Positions 1 through 14,200 of a stretch of DNA of 64,000 nt are shown piece after piece. Source of the stretch: Siphlonurus alternatus (lineage: Eukaryota > Arthropoda > Insecta > Ephemeroptera > Siphlonuridae); the NCBI GenBank assembly GCA_949825025.1, contig OX463782.1:372001-436000 (forward strand). The letters run 5' to 3'. Under the pieces are notes generated by a model. That model was given only the letters and a program-made list of their open reading frames with translations, ran no database searches and was not told the origin of the DNA. Position 1 is the stretch's first letter. Each line of letters starts with the position of its first letter. The position numbers were made by a program, and so were the translations under genes.

Positions 1-1550
1 GAATTGAAATGAATTGAATAAATGAATTGAATTGATTTGAATTAATTTGAATTGAATTGATTTGAATTGATTGAATTGAATTAACTTGAATTGAATAATT
101 AAATTGAATTGATTTGAATTGAATTGAATTAAATTGAATTGAAATAAATTGAATTGAATTGAATAAATGAATTGAATTAACTTGAATTGAATTGAATTGA
201 AATGAATTGAATAAATGAATTGAATTGATTCGAATTGAATTGAACTGAAATGAATTAAATAAATGAATTGAATTGATTTGAATTGAATTGAATTGAATTG
301 AATTTAATTGAATTAATTTGAATTGATTTGAATTGAATTGAATTAAATTAAATTGATTTGAATTGAATTGAATTGAATTGACTTGAATTGAATGAATTGA
401 ATAAAAGAATTGAATTGATTTGAATTGAATTAAATTAAATTGAATTGAATTAAATTGAATTGATTTGAATTGAATTGAATTGATTGAATTGAATTGAATT
501 AAATTGAATTAAATTAAATAAGTGAATTGAATTGAATTGAATAAATGAATTGAATTGAATTGAATTGATTTGAATTGAACTGCATTGAATTGAATTGAAT
601 TGAATAAATGAATTGAATTGATTTGAATTGATTTGAATTGAATTAATTTGAATTGAAATGAATTGAATAAATGAATTGAATTGATTTGAATTGATTGAAT
701 TGAATTGACTTGAATAAATGAATTGAATTGATTTGAATTGAATTGAATAAATGAATTGAATTAAATTAAATTGAATTGAATTAAATTGAATTGAATAAAT
801 GAATTGAATGAATGAATTGAATTGAATTGAATTGAATTGAATTGATTTGAATTGACTTGAATTGAATAAATAAATTGACTTGATTTGAATTGAATTGAAT
901 AAATGAATTGAATTGAATTGAATTAAATAAGTGAATTGAATTGAATTGAATAAATGAATTGAATTGAATTGAATTGATTTGAATTGAACTGCATTGAATT
1001 GAATTGAATTGAATAAATGAATTGAATTGATCTGAATTGATTTGAATTGAATTGATTTGAATTGAAATGAATTGAATAAATGAATTGAATTGATTTGAAT
1101 TGATTTGAATTGAATTGATTTGAATTGAAATGAATTGAATTAATGAATTGAAATGAATTGAATTAATGAATTGAATTGATTTGAATTGATTTGAATTGAA
1201 TTGATTTGAATTGATTGAATTATATTGACTTGAATTGAATAAATGAATTGAATTGATTTAAATTGAATTAAATTGAATTGAAATAAATTGAATTGAATTG
1301 AATAAATGAATTGAATTAAATTATATTGAATTAAATTGAATTGAATTAAATTGAATTGAATTGAATAAATGAATTGAATGAATGAATTGAATTGAATTGA
1401 TTTGAATTGAATTGAATTGAATTGAATAAATGAATTGAATAAATGAATTGAATTGAATGAAATTGAATTGAATTGAATTGAATTGAATTGAATTGAATTG
1501 AATGAATTGAATAAATAAATTGACTTGATTTGAATTGAATTGAATAAATG
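1..1550. repeat. Left edge: B-type (GATTCG) segment
   Basis: The window opens inside a segment seen again from about 8.46 kb and from about 62.04 kb. The GATTCG word at 227-232 lines up with 8685 and 62270, and GATCTG at 1029 lines up with 9350 and 62658. A rare AAAAGAATTG word near 413 occurs elsewhere only near 61.55, 62.45 and 63.96 kb, so this edge is closest to the right edge of the window. There is no T7 landmark. It holds satellite only. Confidence 0.8.
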
Positions 1551-3290
1551 AATTGAATTGAATTAAATAAGTGAATTGAATTGAATTGAATAAATGAATT
1601 GAATTGAATTGAATTGATTTGAATTGAACTGCATTGAATTGAATTGAATTGAATTGAATTGAATAAATGAATTGAATTGATTTGAATTTTTTTGAATTGA
1701 ATTGAATTGAATTAAATTGACTTAAATTGAATGAATTGAATAAATGAATTGAATTGAATTGATTTGAATTGAATTGATTTGAATTGAATTGAATTGATTT
1801 GAATTGAATTGAATTGAATTGAATTGATTTGAATTGAATTGACTTGAATTGAATTAATTGAATAAATAAATTGACTTGATTTGAATTGAATTGAATAAAT
1901 GAATTGAATTGAATTCAATTAAATAAGTGAATTGAATTGAATTGAATAAATGAATTGAATTGAATTGATTTGAATTGAACTGCATTGAATTGAATTGAAT
2001 TGAATAAATGAATTGAATTGATTTGAATTGATTTGAATTGATTTGAATTGAAATGAATAAATGAATTGAATTGATTTGAATTGATTTGATTTGAATTGAT
2101 TGAATTGACTTGAATTGAATAAATGAATTGAATTGATTTGAATTGAATTGAATTAAATTGAATTAAAATAAATTGAATTGAATTATATAAATGAATTGAA
2201 TTAAATTAAATTGAATTGAATTGAATAATTGAATTGAATGAATGAATTGAATTGAATTGAATTAAATTGAATAAATGAATTGAATTGCATTGATTTGAAT
2301 TGAATTGAATAAATGAATTGAATAAATTTGAATTGATTTGAATTGAATTAAATTGAATTGAATTGATTTGAATTGAAATGAATTGAATAAATGAATTGAA
2401 TTGAATTGATTTGAATTGAACTGCATTGAATTGAATTGAATTGAATAAATGAATTGATTTGAATTGATTTGAATTGATTTGAATTGAATTGATTTGAATT
2501 GAAATGAATTGAATAAATGAATTGAATTGATTTGAATTGATTTGAATTGAATTGATTTGAATTGATTGAATTGAATTGACTTGAATTGAATAAATGAATT
2601 GAATTGATTTGAATTGATTTGAATTGAATTGATTTGAATTGAAATGAATTGAATTAATGAATTGAAATGAATTGAATTAATGAATTGAATTGATTTGAAT
2701 TGATTTGAATTGAATTGATTTGAATTGATTGAATTGAATAAATGAATTGAATTGAATTGAATTGAATTGAATTGAATAAATGAATTGAATTGCATTGAAT
2801 TGAATTGAATTGAATTGAATTGAATAAATGAATTTAATTGATTTGAATTGATTTGAATTGAATTGATTTGAATTGATTTGAATTGAACTGCATTGAATTG
2901 AATTGAATTGAATAAATGAATTGATTTGAATTGATTTGAATTGATTGAATTGAATTGAATGAATTGAATAAATGAATTGAATTGATTTGAATTGATTTGA
3001 ATTGAATTGATTTGAATTGATTGAATTGAATTGACTTGAATTGAATAAATGAATTGAATTGATTTGAATTGATTTGAATTGAATTGATTTGAATTGAAAT
3101 GAATTGAATTAATGAATTGAAATGAATTGAATTAATGAATTGAATTGATTTGAATTGATTTGAATTGAATTGATTTGAATTGATTGAATTATATTGACTT
3201 GAATTGAATAAATGAATTGAATTGATTTGAATTGAATTAAATTGAATTGAAATAAATTGAATTGAATTGAATAAATGAATTGAATTAAAT
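1550..3290. repeat. A-type satellite segment with first T7/GAATTC landmark pair
   Basis: This is the first segment carrying the T7 landmark (1687-1693) with GAATTC 224 bases on (1911-1916). The same pair recurs 1,977-1,987 bases later (T7 at 3674, GAATTC at 3888). A local tandem duplication lies inside: the stretch beginning with GACTT at 2578 is repeated from 3033 (455 bases), including a distinctive pair of GAATTAATG words. A TATATAAATG word at 2184 recurs in many later units. Confidence 0.75.
2400..3190. repeat. Local 0.46 kb tandem duplication
   Basis: GAACTGCATT at about 2419 and 2885 (466 apart), and the GACTT...GAATTAATG...GAATTAATG run at 2578 and 3033 (455 apart), mark two successive copies of one sub-block. 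The two spacings differ by 11, so the copies are not perfectly uniform. The exact edges cannot be set by eye because they fall within pure GAATT. Confidence 0.65.
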
Positions 3291-5274
3291 TATATTGAAT
3301 TGAATTGAATTAAATTGAATTGAATTGAATAAATGAATTGAATGAATGAATTGAATTGTTGATTTGAATTGAATTGAATTGAATTGAATAAATGAATTGA
3401 ATAAATGAATTGAATTGAATGAAATTGAATTGAATTGAATTGAATTGAATTGAATTGAATTGAATTGAATTGAATTGAATTGAATTGAATGAATTGAATA
3501 AATAAATTGACTTGATTTGAATTGAATTGAATAAATGAATTGAATTGAATTAAATAAGTGAATTGAATTGAATTGAATAAATGAATTGAATTGAATTGAA
3601 TTGAATTGATTTGAATTGAACTGCATTGAATTGAATTGAATTGAATTGAATAAATGAATTGAATTGATTTGAATTTTTTTGAATTGAATTGAATTGAATT
3701 AAATTGACTTAAATTGAATGAATTGAATAAATGAATTGAATTGAATTGATTTGAATTGAATTGATTTGAATTGAATTGAATTGATTTGAATTGAATTGAA
3801 TTGAATTGAATTGAATTGACTTGAATTGAATTAATTGAATAAATAAATTGACTTGATTTGAATTGAATTGAATAAATGAATTGAATTGAATTCAATTAAA
3901 TAAGTGAATTGAATTGAATTGAATAAATGAATTGAATTGAATTGATTTGAATTGAACTGCATTGAATTGAATTGAATTGAATAAATGAATTGAATTGATT
4001 TGAATTGATTTGAATTGAAATGAATAAATGAATTGAACTGATTTGAATTGAATTGATTTGAATTGATTGAATTGACTTGAATTGAATAAATGAATTGAAT
4101 TGATTTGAATTGAATTGAATTAAATTGAATTAAAATAAATTGAATTGAATTATATAAATGAATTGAATTAAATTAAATTGAATTGAATTGAATAATTGAA
4201 TTGAATGAATGAATTGAATTGAATTGAATTAAATTGAATAAATGAATTGAATTGCATTGATTTGAATTGAATTGAATAAATGAATTGAATAAATTTGAAT
4301 TGATTTGAATTGAATTAAATTGAATTGAATTTAATTGAATTGAATTGAATAAATAAATTGAATTGATTTGAATTGAATGAAATTGAATTGAATTGATTTG
4401 AATTGAATTGAATTAAATTAAATTGAATTGAATTGACTTGAATTGAATGAATTGAATAAATAAATTGACTTGATTTGAATTGAATTGAATAAATGAATTG
4501 AATTGAATTGAATTGAATTAAATAAGTGAATTGAATTGAATTGAATAAATGAATTAAATTGAATTGAATTGAATTGATTTGAATTGAACTGCATTGAATT
4601 GAATTGAATTGATTTGAATTGATTTGAATTGAAATGAATTGTGTAAATGAATTGAATTGAATTGAATTGATTTGAATTGAACTGCATTGAATTGAATTGA
4701 ATAAATGAATTGAATAAATGAATTGAATTGATTTGAATTGATTTGAATTGAAATTAATTGAATAAATGAATTGAATTGATTTGAATTGATTTGAATTGAA
4801 TTGATTTGAATTGATTGAATTGAATTGACTTGAATTGAATAAATGAATTGAATTGATTTGAATTGAATTAAATTGAATTGAAATAAATTGAATTGAATTA
4901 TATAAATGAATTGAATTAAATTAAATTGAATTGAATTGAATAATTGAATTGAATGAATGAATTGAATTGAATTGAATTGAATTGAATTGAATTAAATAAA
5001 TGAATTGAATTGCATTGATTTGAATTGAATTGAATTGAATTGAATAAATGAATTGAATAAATTTGAATTGATTTGAATTGATTTGAATTGAATTAAATTG
5101 AACTGAATTGAATTGAATTGAATTGAATTGAATAAATGAATTGAATTGATTTGAATTGAATGAAATTGAATTGATTTGAATTGAATTGAATTGAATTGAA
5201 TTGAATTGAATTGAATTGAATTAAATAAGTGAATTGAATTGAATTGAATAAATGAATTAGATTGAATTGAATTG

Positions 5275-5300
5275 AATTGATTTGAATTGATTTGAATTGA
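5275..5300. other. Junction of a ~615-base deletion (or insertion elsewhere)
   Basis: Left of this point the offset to the second copy is 21,140 (ATTAG word 5258 to 26398). Right of it the offset is 21,755 (GAAATG 5314 to 27069; GATAAATG 5386 to 27141). The missing segment corresponds to about 26.42-27.03 kb, which is also present near 39.23-39.83 kb. Both sides end in GATTTGAATTGA, so loss by exchange between short identical words is the simplest reading. Confidence 0.75.
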
Positions 5301-7903
5301 ATTGATTTGAATTGAAATGAATTGAATAAATGAATTGAATTGATTTGAATTGATTTGAATTGATTGAATTGAATTGACTTGAATTGATAAATGAATTGAA
5401 TTAAATTAAATTGAATTGAATTGAATTAAATTGAATTGAATAAATAAATTGAATGAATGAATTGAATTGAATTGAATTGATTTGAATTGAATTGAATTGA
5501 ATTGAATTGAATTGAATTGAATTGAATTGAATAAATGAATTGAATTGCATTGATTTAAATTGAATTGAATTGAATTGAATAAATGAATTTAATTGATTTG
5601 AATTGATTTGAATTGAATTGATTTGAATTGATTTGAATTGAATTGATTTGAATTGAAATGAATTGAATAAATGAATTGAAATGATTTGAATTGATTTGAA
5701 TTGATTGAATTGAATTGACTTGAATTGAATAAATGAATTGATTTGATTTAAATTGAATTGAATTAAATTGAATTGAAATAAATTGAATTGAATTGAATAA
5801 ATGAATTGAATAAATGAATTGAATTGAATGAAATTGAATTGAATTGATTTGAATTGAATTGAATTGAATTGAATTGAATTGAATGAATTGAATAAATAAA
5901 TTGACTTGATTTGAATTGAATTGAATAAATGAATTGAATTGAATTAAATAAGTGAATTGAATTGAATTGAATAAATGAATTGAATTGAATAAATGAATTG
6001 AATTGAATTGAATTGAATTGATTTGAATTGAACTGCATTGAATTGAATTGAATTGAATTGAATAAATGAATTGAATTGATTTGAATTTTTTTGAATTGAA
6101 TTGAATTGATTTTAATTGAATTGACTTAAATTGAATGAATTGAATAAATGAATTGAATTGAATTGATTTGAATTGAATTGATTTGAATTGAATTGATTTG
6201 AATTGAATTGAATTGATTTGAATTGAATTGAATTGAATTGAATTGATTTGAATTGAATTGACTTGAATTAATTGAATAAATAAATTGACTTGATTTGAAT
6301 TGAATTGAATAAATGAATTGAATTGAATTCAATTAAATAAGTGAATTGAATTGAATTGAATAAATGAATTGAATTGCATTGATTTGAATTGAATTGAATT
6401 GAATTGAATAAATGAATTGAATAAATTTGAATTGATTTGAATTGATTTGAATTGAATTAAATTGAACTGAATTTAATTGAATTGAATTGAATTGAATTGA
6501 ATAAATGAATTGAATTGATTTGAATTGAATGAAATTGAATTGAATTGATTTGAATTGAATTGAATTGAATTGAATTGAATTGAATTGAATTAAATAAGTG
6601 AATTGAATTGAATTGAATAAATGAATTAAATTGAATTGAATTGAATTGATTTGAATTGAACTGCATTGAATAAATGAATTGAATTGATTTGAATTGATTT
6701 GAATTGATTGAATTGAATAAATGAATTGAATTGAATTGAATTGAATTGAATTGAATAAATGAATTGAATTGCATTGAATTGAATTGAATTGAATTGAATA
6801 AATGAATTTAATTGATTTGAATTGATTTGAATTGAATTGATTTGAATTGATTTGAATTGAATTGATTTGAATTGAAATGAATTGAATAAATGAATTGAAT
6901 TGATTTGAATTGATTTGAATTGATTGAATTGAATTGACTTGAATTGAATTAAATTGAATTGATATAAATTGAATTGAATTGAATTGATTTGAATTGAATT
7001 GATTTGAATTGAAATGAATTGAATAAATGAATTGAATTGATTTGAATTGATTTGAATTGATTGAATTGAATTGACTTGAATTGATAAATGAATTGAATTA
7101 AATTAAATTGAATTGAATTGAATTAAATTGAATTGAATAAATAAATTGAATGAATGAATTGAATTGAATTGAATTGATTTGAATTGAATTGAATTGAATT
7201 GAATTGAATTGAATTGAATAAATGAATTGAATTGCATTGATTTGAATTGAATTGAATTGAATTGAATAAATGAATTTAATTGATTTGAATTGATTTGAAT
7301 TGAATTGATTTGAATTGATTTGAATTGAATTGATTTGAATTGAAATGAATTGAATAAATGAATTGAAATGATTTGAATTGATTTGAATTGATTGAATTGA
7401 ATTGACTTGAATTGAATAAATGAATTGATTTGATTTAAATTGAATTGAATTAAATTGAATTGAAATAAATTGAATTGAATTGAACAAATGAATTGAATAA
7501 ATGAATTGAATTGAATGAAATTGAATTGAATTGATTTGAATTGAATTGAATTGAATTGAATTGAATTGAATTGACTTGAATTGATTGAATTGAATAAATA
7601 AATTGACTTGATTTGAATTGAATTGAATAAATGAATTGAATTGAATTAAATAAGTGAATTGAATTGAATTGAATAAATGAATTGAATTGAATTGAATTGA
7701 ATTGATTTGAATTGAACTGCATTGAATTGAATTGAATTGAATTGAATAAATGAATTGAATTGATTTGAATTTTTTTGAATTGAATTGAATTGATTTGAAT
7801 TGAATTGACTTAAATTGAATGAATTGAATAAATGAATTGAATTGAATTGATTTGAATTGAATTGATTTGAATTGAATTGATTTGAATTGAATTGAATTGA
7901 TTT

Positions 7904-7970
7904 GAATTGAATTGAATTGAATTGAATTGAATTGAATTGAATTGAATTGAATTGAATTGAATTGAATTGA
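7904..7970. repeat. Pure GAATT run, 67 bases
   Basis: Shortest of the three equivalent runs that precede the paired GAATTC sites. Confidence 0.9.
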
Positions 7971-8235
7971 CTTGAATTAATTGAATAAATAAATTGACTT
8001 GATTTGAATTGAATTGAATAAATGAATTGAATTGAATTCAATTAAATAAGTGAATTGAATTGAATTGAATAAATGAATTGAATTGATTTGAATTGAATGA
8101 ATTGAATAAATGAATTGATTTGAATTCAATTAAATAAGTGAATTGAATTGAATTGAATAAATGAATTAAATAAATTTGAATTGAATTGAATTGAATTAAA
8201 TTGAATTTAATTGAATTGAATTGAATTGAATTGAA

Positions 8236-11200
8236 TAAATGAATTGAATTGAATTGAATTAAATAAGTGAATTGAATTGAATAAATGAACTGAACTGCAT
8301 TGAATTGAATTGAATTGAATTAATTTGAATTGATTTAAATTGACTTGAATTGAATGAATTGAATAAATGAATTGAATTGATTTGAATTGAATGTAATTGA
8401 ATTGAATTGATTTGAATTGAACTGCATTGAATTGAATTGAATTGATTTGAATTGAATTGATTTGAATTGAAATGAATTGAATAAATGAATTGAATTGATT
8501 TGAATTAATTTGAATTGAATTGATTTGAATTGATTGAATTGAATTAACTTGAATTGAATAATTAAATTGAATTGATTTGAATTGAATTAAATTGAATTGA
8601 AATAAATTGAATTGAATTGAATAAATGAATTGAATTAACTTGAATTGAATTGAATTGAAATGAATTGAATAAATGAATTGAATTGATTCGAATTGAATTG
8701 AACTGAAATGAATTGAATTAAATTGAATTAAATTAAATAAGTGAATTGAATTGATTTGAATTGAATGAAATTGAATTGAATTGATTTGAATTGAACTGCA
8801 TTGATTTGAATTGAATTGAATTGATTGAATTGAATTAAATTGAATTAAATTAAATAAGTGAATTGAATTGAATTGAATAAATGAATTGAATTGAATTGAT
8901 TTGAATTGAACTGCATTGAAATGAATTGAATTGAATAAATGAATTGAATTGATTTGAATTGATTTGAATTGAATTAATTTGAATTGAAATGAATTGAATA
9001 AATGAATTGAATGGATTTGAATTGATTGAATTGAATTGACTTGAATAAATGAATTGAATTGATTTGAATTGAATTGAATAAATGAATTGAATTAAATTAA
9101 ATTGAATTGAATTGAATTAAATTGAATTGAATAAATGAATTGAATGAATGAATTGAATTGAATTGAATTGATTTGAATTGACTTGAATTGAATAAATAAA
9201 TTGACTTGATTTGAATTGAATTGAATAAATGAATTGAATTGAATTGAATTAAATAAGTGAATTGAATTGAATTGAATAAATGAATTGAATTGAATTGATT
9301 TGAATTGAACTGCATTGAATTGAATTGAATTGAATAAATGAATTGAATTGATCTGAATTGATTTGAATTGAATTGATTTGAATTGAAATGAATTGAATAA
9401 ATGAATTGAATTGATTTGAATTAAATTGATTTGAATTGATTGAATTGAATTGACTTGAATTGAATAAATGAATTGAATTGATTTGAATTGAATTGAATTA
9501 AATTAAATTGAATTAAATTGATTTGAATTGAATCGAATTGAATTGATTTGAATTGAATTGATTTGAATTGATTGAATTAAATTGACTTGAATTGAATAAT
9601 TGAATTGAATTGATTTAAATTGAATTGATTTGAATTGAATCAATTGAATAAATGAATTGAATTGATTTGAATTGAATTGAATTAAATTGATTTGAATTGA
9701 ATCGAATTGAATTGATTTGAATTGATTTGAATTGATTTGAATTGAATTGATTTGAATTGAAATGAATTGAATTAATGAATTGAATTGATTTGAATTGATT
9801 TTAATTGAATTGATTTGAATTGATTGAATTAAATTGACTTGAATTGAATAAATGAATTGAATTGATTTGAATTGAATTGAATTAAATTGAATTAAAATAA
9901 ATTGAATTGAATTGAATAAATGAATTGAATTAAATTATATTGAATTGAATTGAATTGAATTGAATTAAATTGAATTGAATTGAATAAATGAATTGAATGA
10001 ATGAATTGAATTGAATTGATTTGAATTGAATTGAATTGAATAAATGAATTGAATTGCATTGATTTAAATTGAATTGAATTGAATTGAATAAATGAATTGA
10101 ATAAATTTGAATTGATTTGAATTAAAATAAATTAAATTGATTTGAATTGAATAAATGAATTGAATTGAATTGAATTGAATTGAATTGAATTGAATTGAAT
10201 TGAATTGATTTGAATTGATTTGATTTGAATTGAATTGACTTGAATTGAATCAATTGAATAAATGAATTGAATTGATTTGAATTGAATTAAATTGAATTAA
10301 ATTGATTTGAATTGAATCGAATTGAATTGAATTGAATTGAATTGACTTGAATTGAATGAATTGAATAAATGAATTGAATTGAATTGAATTGAATTGAATT
10401 GAATTGAATTGAATAAATGAATTGAATAAATTTGAATTGATTTGAATTGAATTAAATTGAATTGAATTGAATTGACTTGAATTGAATGAATTGAATAAAT
10501 GAATTGAATTGAATGAAATTGAATTGAAATGATTTGAATTGAATTGAATTGAATTGAATTGAATGAATTAAATAAATAAATTGACTTGATTTGAATTGAA
10601 TTGAATAAATGAATTGAATTGAATTAAATAAGTGAATTGAATTGAATTGAATAAATGAATTGAATTGAATTGATTTGAATTGAACTGCATTGAATTGAAT
10701 TGAATTGAATTGAATAAATGAATTGAATTGATTTGAATTTTTTTGAATTGAATTGAATTGATTTGAATTGAATTGACTTAAATTGAATGAATTGAATAAA
10801 TGAATTGAATTGAATTGATTTGAATTGAATTGATTTGAATTGAATTGATTTGTATTGAATTGAATTGAATTGAATTGATTTGAATTGAACTGCATTGAAT
10901 TGAATTGAATAAATGAATTAAATTGATTTGAATTGATTTGAATTGATTTGAATTGAATTGATTTGAATTGAAATGAATTGAATAATTGATTTGAATTGAT
11001 TTGAATTGAATTGATTTGAATTGATTGAATTGACTTGAATTGAATAAATAAATTGAATTGATTTGAATTGAATTGAATTAAATTGAATTGAAATAAATTG
11101 AATTGAATTATATAAATGAATTGAATTAAATTAAATTGAATTGAATTGAATAATTGAATTGAATGAATGAATTGAATTGAATTGAATTAAATTGAATAAA

Positions 11201-14200
11201 TGAATTGAATTGCATTGATTTGAATTGAATTGAATTGAATAAATGAATTGAATAAATTTGAATTGATTTGAATTAAATTGAATTGAATTGAATTGAATTG
11301 AATTGAATAAATGAATTGAATTGATTTGAATTGAATGAAATTGAATTGAATTGATTTGAATTGAATTGAATTGAATTGAATTGAATTGAATTGAATGAAT
11401 TGAATAAATAAATTGACTTGATTTGAATTGAATTGAATAAATGAATTAAATTGAATTGAATTGAATTGATTTGAATTGAACTGCATTGAATTGAATTGAA
11501 TTGATTTGAATTGAATTGAATTGATTTGAATTGAAATGAATTGAATAAATGAATTGAATTGAATTGAATTGATTTGAATTGAACTGCATTGAATTGAATT
11601 GAATTGAATTGAATAAATGAATTGATTTGAATTGATTTGAATTGAATTGATTTGAATTGAAATGAATTGAATAAATGAATTGAATTGATTTGAATTGATT
11701 TGAATTGATTTGAATTGATTGAATTGAATTGACTTGAATTGAATAAATGAATTGAATTGATTTGAATTGATTTGAATTGAATTGATTTGAATTGAAATGA
11801 ATTGAATTAATGAATTGAAATGAATTAATGAATTGAATTGATTTGAATTGATTTGAATTGAATTGATTTGAATTGTTTGAATTAAATTGACTTGAATTGA
11901 ATAAATGAATTGAATTGATTTGAATTGAATTAAATTGAATTGAAATAAATTGAATTGAATTGAATAAATGAATTGAATTAAATTATATTGAATTGAATTG
12001 AATTAAATTGAATTGAATTGAATAAATGAATTGAATGAATGAATTGAATTGAATTGAATTGATTTGAATTGAATTGAATTGAATTGAATAAATGAATTGA
12101 ATAAATGAATTGAATTGAATGAAATTGAATTGAATTGAATTGAATTGAATTGAATAGAATTGAATGAATTGAATAAATAAATTGACTTGATTTGAATTGA
12201 ATTGAATGAATGAATTGAATTGAATTAAATAAGTGAATTGAATTGAATAAATGAATTGAATTGAATTGAATTGATTTGAATTGAACTGCATTGAATTGAA
12301 TTGAATTGAATTGAATAAATGAATTGAATTGATTTGAATTTTTTTGAATTGAATTGAATTGATTTGAATTGAATTGACTTAAATTGAATGAATTGAATAA
12401 ATGAATTGAATTGATTTGAATTGAATTGATTTGAATTGAATTGAATTGATTTGAATTGAATTGAATTGAATTGAATTGAATTGAATTGAATTGACTTGAA
12501 TTGAATTAATTGAATAAATAAATTGACTTGATTTGAATTGAATTGAATAAATGAATTGAATTGAATTCAATTAAATAAGTGAATTGAATTGAATTGAATA
12601 AATGAATTGAATTGAATTGATTTGAATTGAACTGCATTGAATTGAATTGAATTGAATAAATGAATTGAATTGATTTGAATTGATTTGAATTGATTTGAAT
12701 TGAAATGAATTGAATAAATGAATTGAATTGATTTGAATTGATTTGAATTGAATTGATTTGAATTGATTGAATTGAATTGACTTGAATTGAATAAATGAAT
12801 TGAATTAATTTGAATTGAATTGAATTAAATTGAATTGAAATAAATTGAATTGAATTATATAAATGAATTGAATTAAACTAAATTGAATTGAATTGAATAA
12901 TTGAATTGAATGAATGAATTGAATTGAATTGAATTAAATTGAATAAATGAATTGAATAGCATTGATTTGAATTGAATTGAATTGAATAAATGAATTGAAT
13001 AAATTTGAATTGATTTGAATTGAATTAAATTGAATTTAATTGAATTGAATTGAATTGAATAAATGAACTGAATTGATTTGAATTGAATGAAATTGAATTG
13101 AATTGAATTAAATTGAATTGAATTGACTTGAATTGAATGAATTGAATAAATAAATTGACTTGATTTGAATTGAATTTAATAAATAAATTGAATTGAATTG
13201 AATTGAATTAAATAAGTGAATTGAATTGAATTGAATAAATGAATTAAATTGAATTGAATTGAATTGATTTGAATTGAACTGCATTGAATTGAATTGAATT
13301 GATTTGAATTGATTTGAATTGAAATGAATTGAATAAATGAATTGAATTGAATTGAATTGATTTGAATTGAACTGCATTGAATTGAATTGAATAAATGAAT
13401 TGAATAAATGAATTGAATTGATTTGAATTGATTTGAATTGATTTGAATTGAAATTAATTGAATAAATGAATTGAATTGATTTGAATTGATTTGAATTGAA
13501 TTGATTTGAATTGATTGAATTGAATTGACTTGAATTGAATAAATGAATTGAATTGATTTGAATTGAATTAAATTGAATTGAAATAAATTGAATTGAATTA
13601 TATAAATGAATTGAAATAAATTATATTGAATTGAATTGAATAATTGAATTGAATGAATGAATTGAATTGAATTGAATTGAATTGAATTGAATTGAATTGA
13701 ATAAATGAATTGAATAAATGAATTGAATTGAATGAAATTGAATTGAATTGAATTGAATTGAATTGAATTGAATGAATTGAATAAATAAATTGACTTGATT
13801 TGAATTGAATTGAATAAATGAATTGAATTGAATTAAATAAGTGAATTGAATTGAATTGAATAAATGAATTGAATTGAATTGAATTGATTTGAACTGCATT
13901 GAATTGAATTGAATTGAATTGAATAAATGAATTGAATTGATTTGAATTTTTTTGAATTGAATTGAATTGATTTGAATTGAATTGACTTAAATTGAATGAA
14001 TTGAATAAATGAATTGAATTGAATTGATTTGAATTGAATTGATTTGAATTGAATTGAATTGATTTGAATTGAATTGAATTGATTTGAATTGAAATGAATT
14101 GAATAAATGAATTGAATTGATTTGAATTGATTTGAATTGATTTGAATTGATTGAATTGAATTGACTTGAATTGAATAAATGAATTGAATTGATTTGAATT

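Larger units (their letters stand above)
3290..8235. repeat. A-type block, copy 1 (recurs at about 24.43 and 37.25 kb)
   Basis: Word order matches 24.43-30.0 kb (offset 21,140 rising to about 21,740) and 37.25-42.8 kb. Landmarks: T7 at 3674, 6086 and 7770; GAATTC at 3888, 6325, 8034 and 8122. A private ATTAG word at about 5258 matches 26398. Just after it, near 5290, this copy lacks about 615 bases that are present in the other two. The block ends with two GAATTC sites 88 bases apart, a pairing repeated exactly at 29776/29864 and 42573/42661. Confidence 0.8.
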
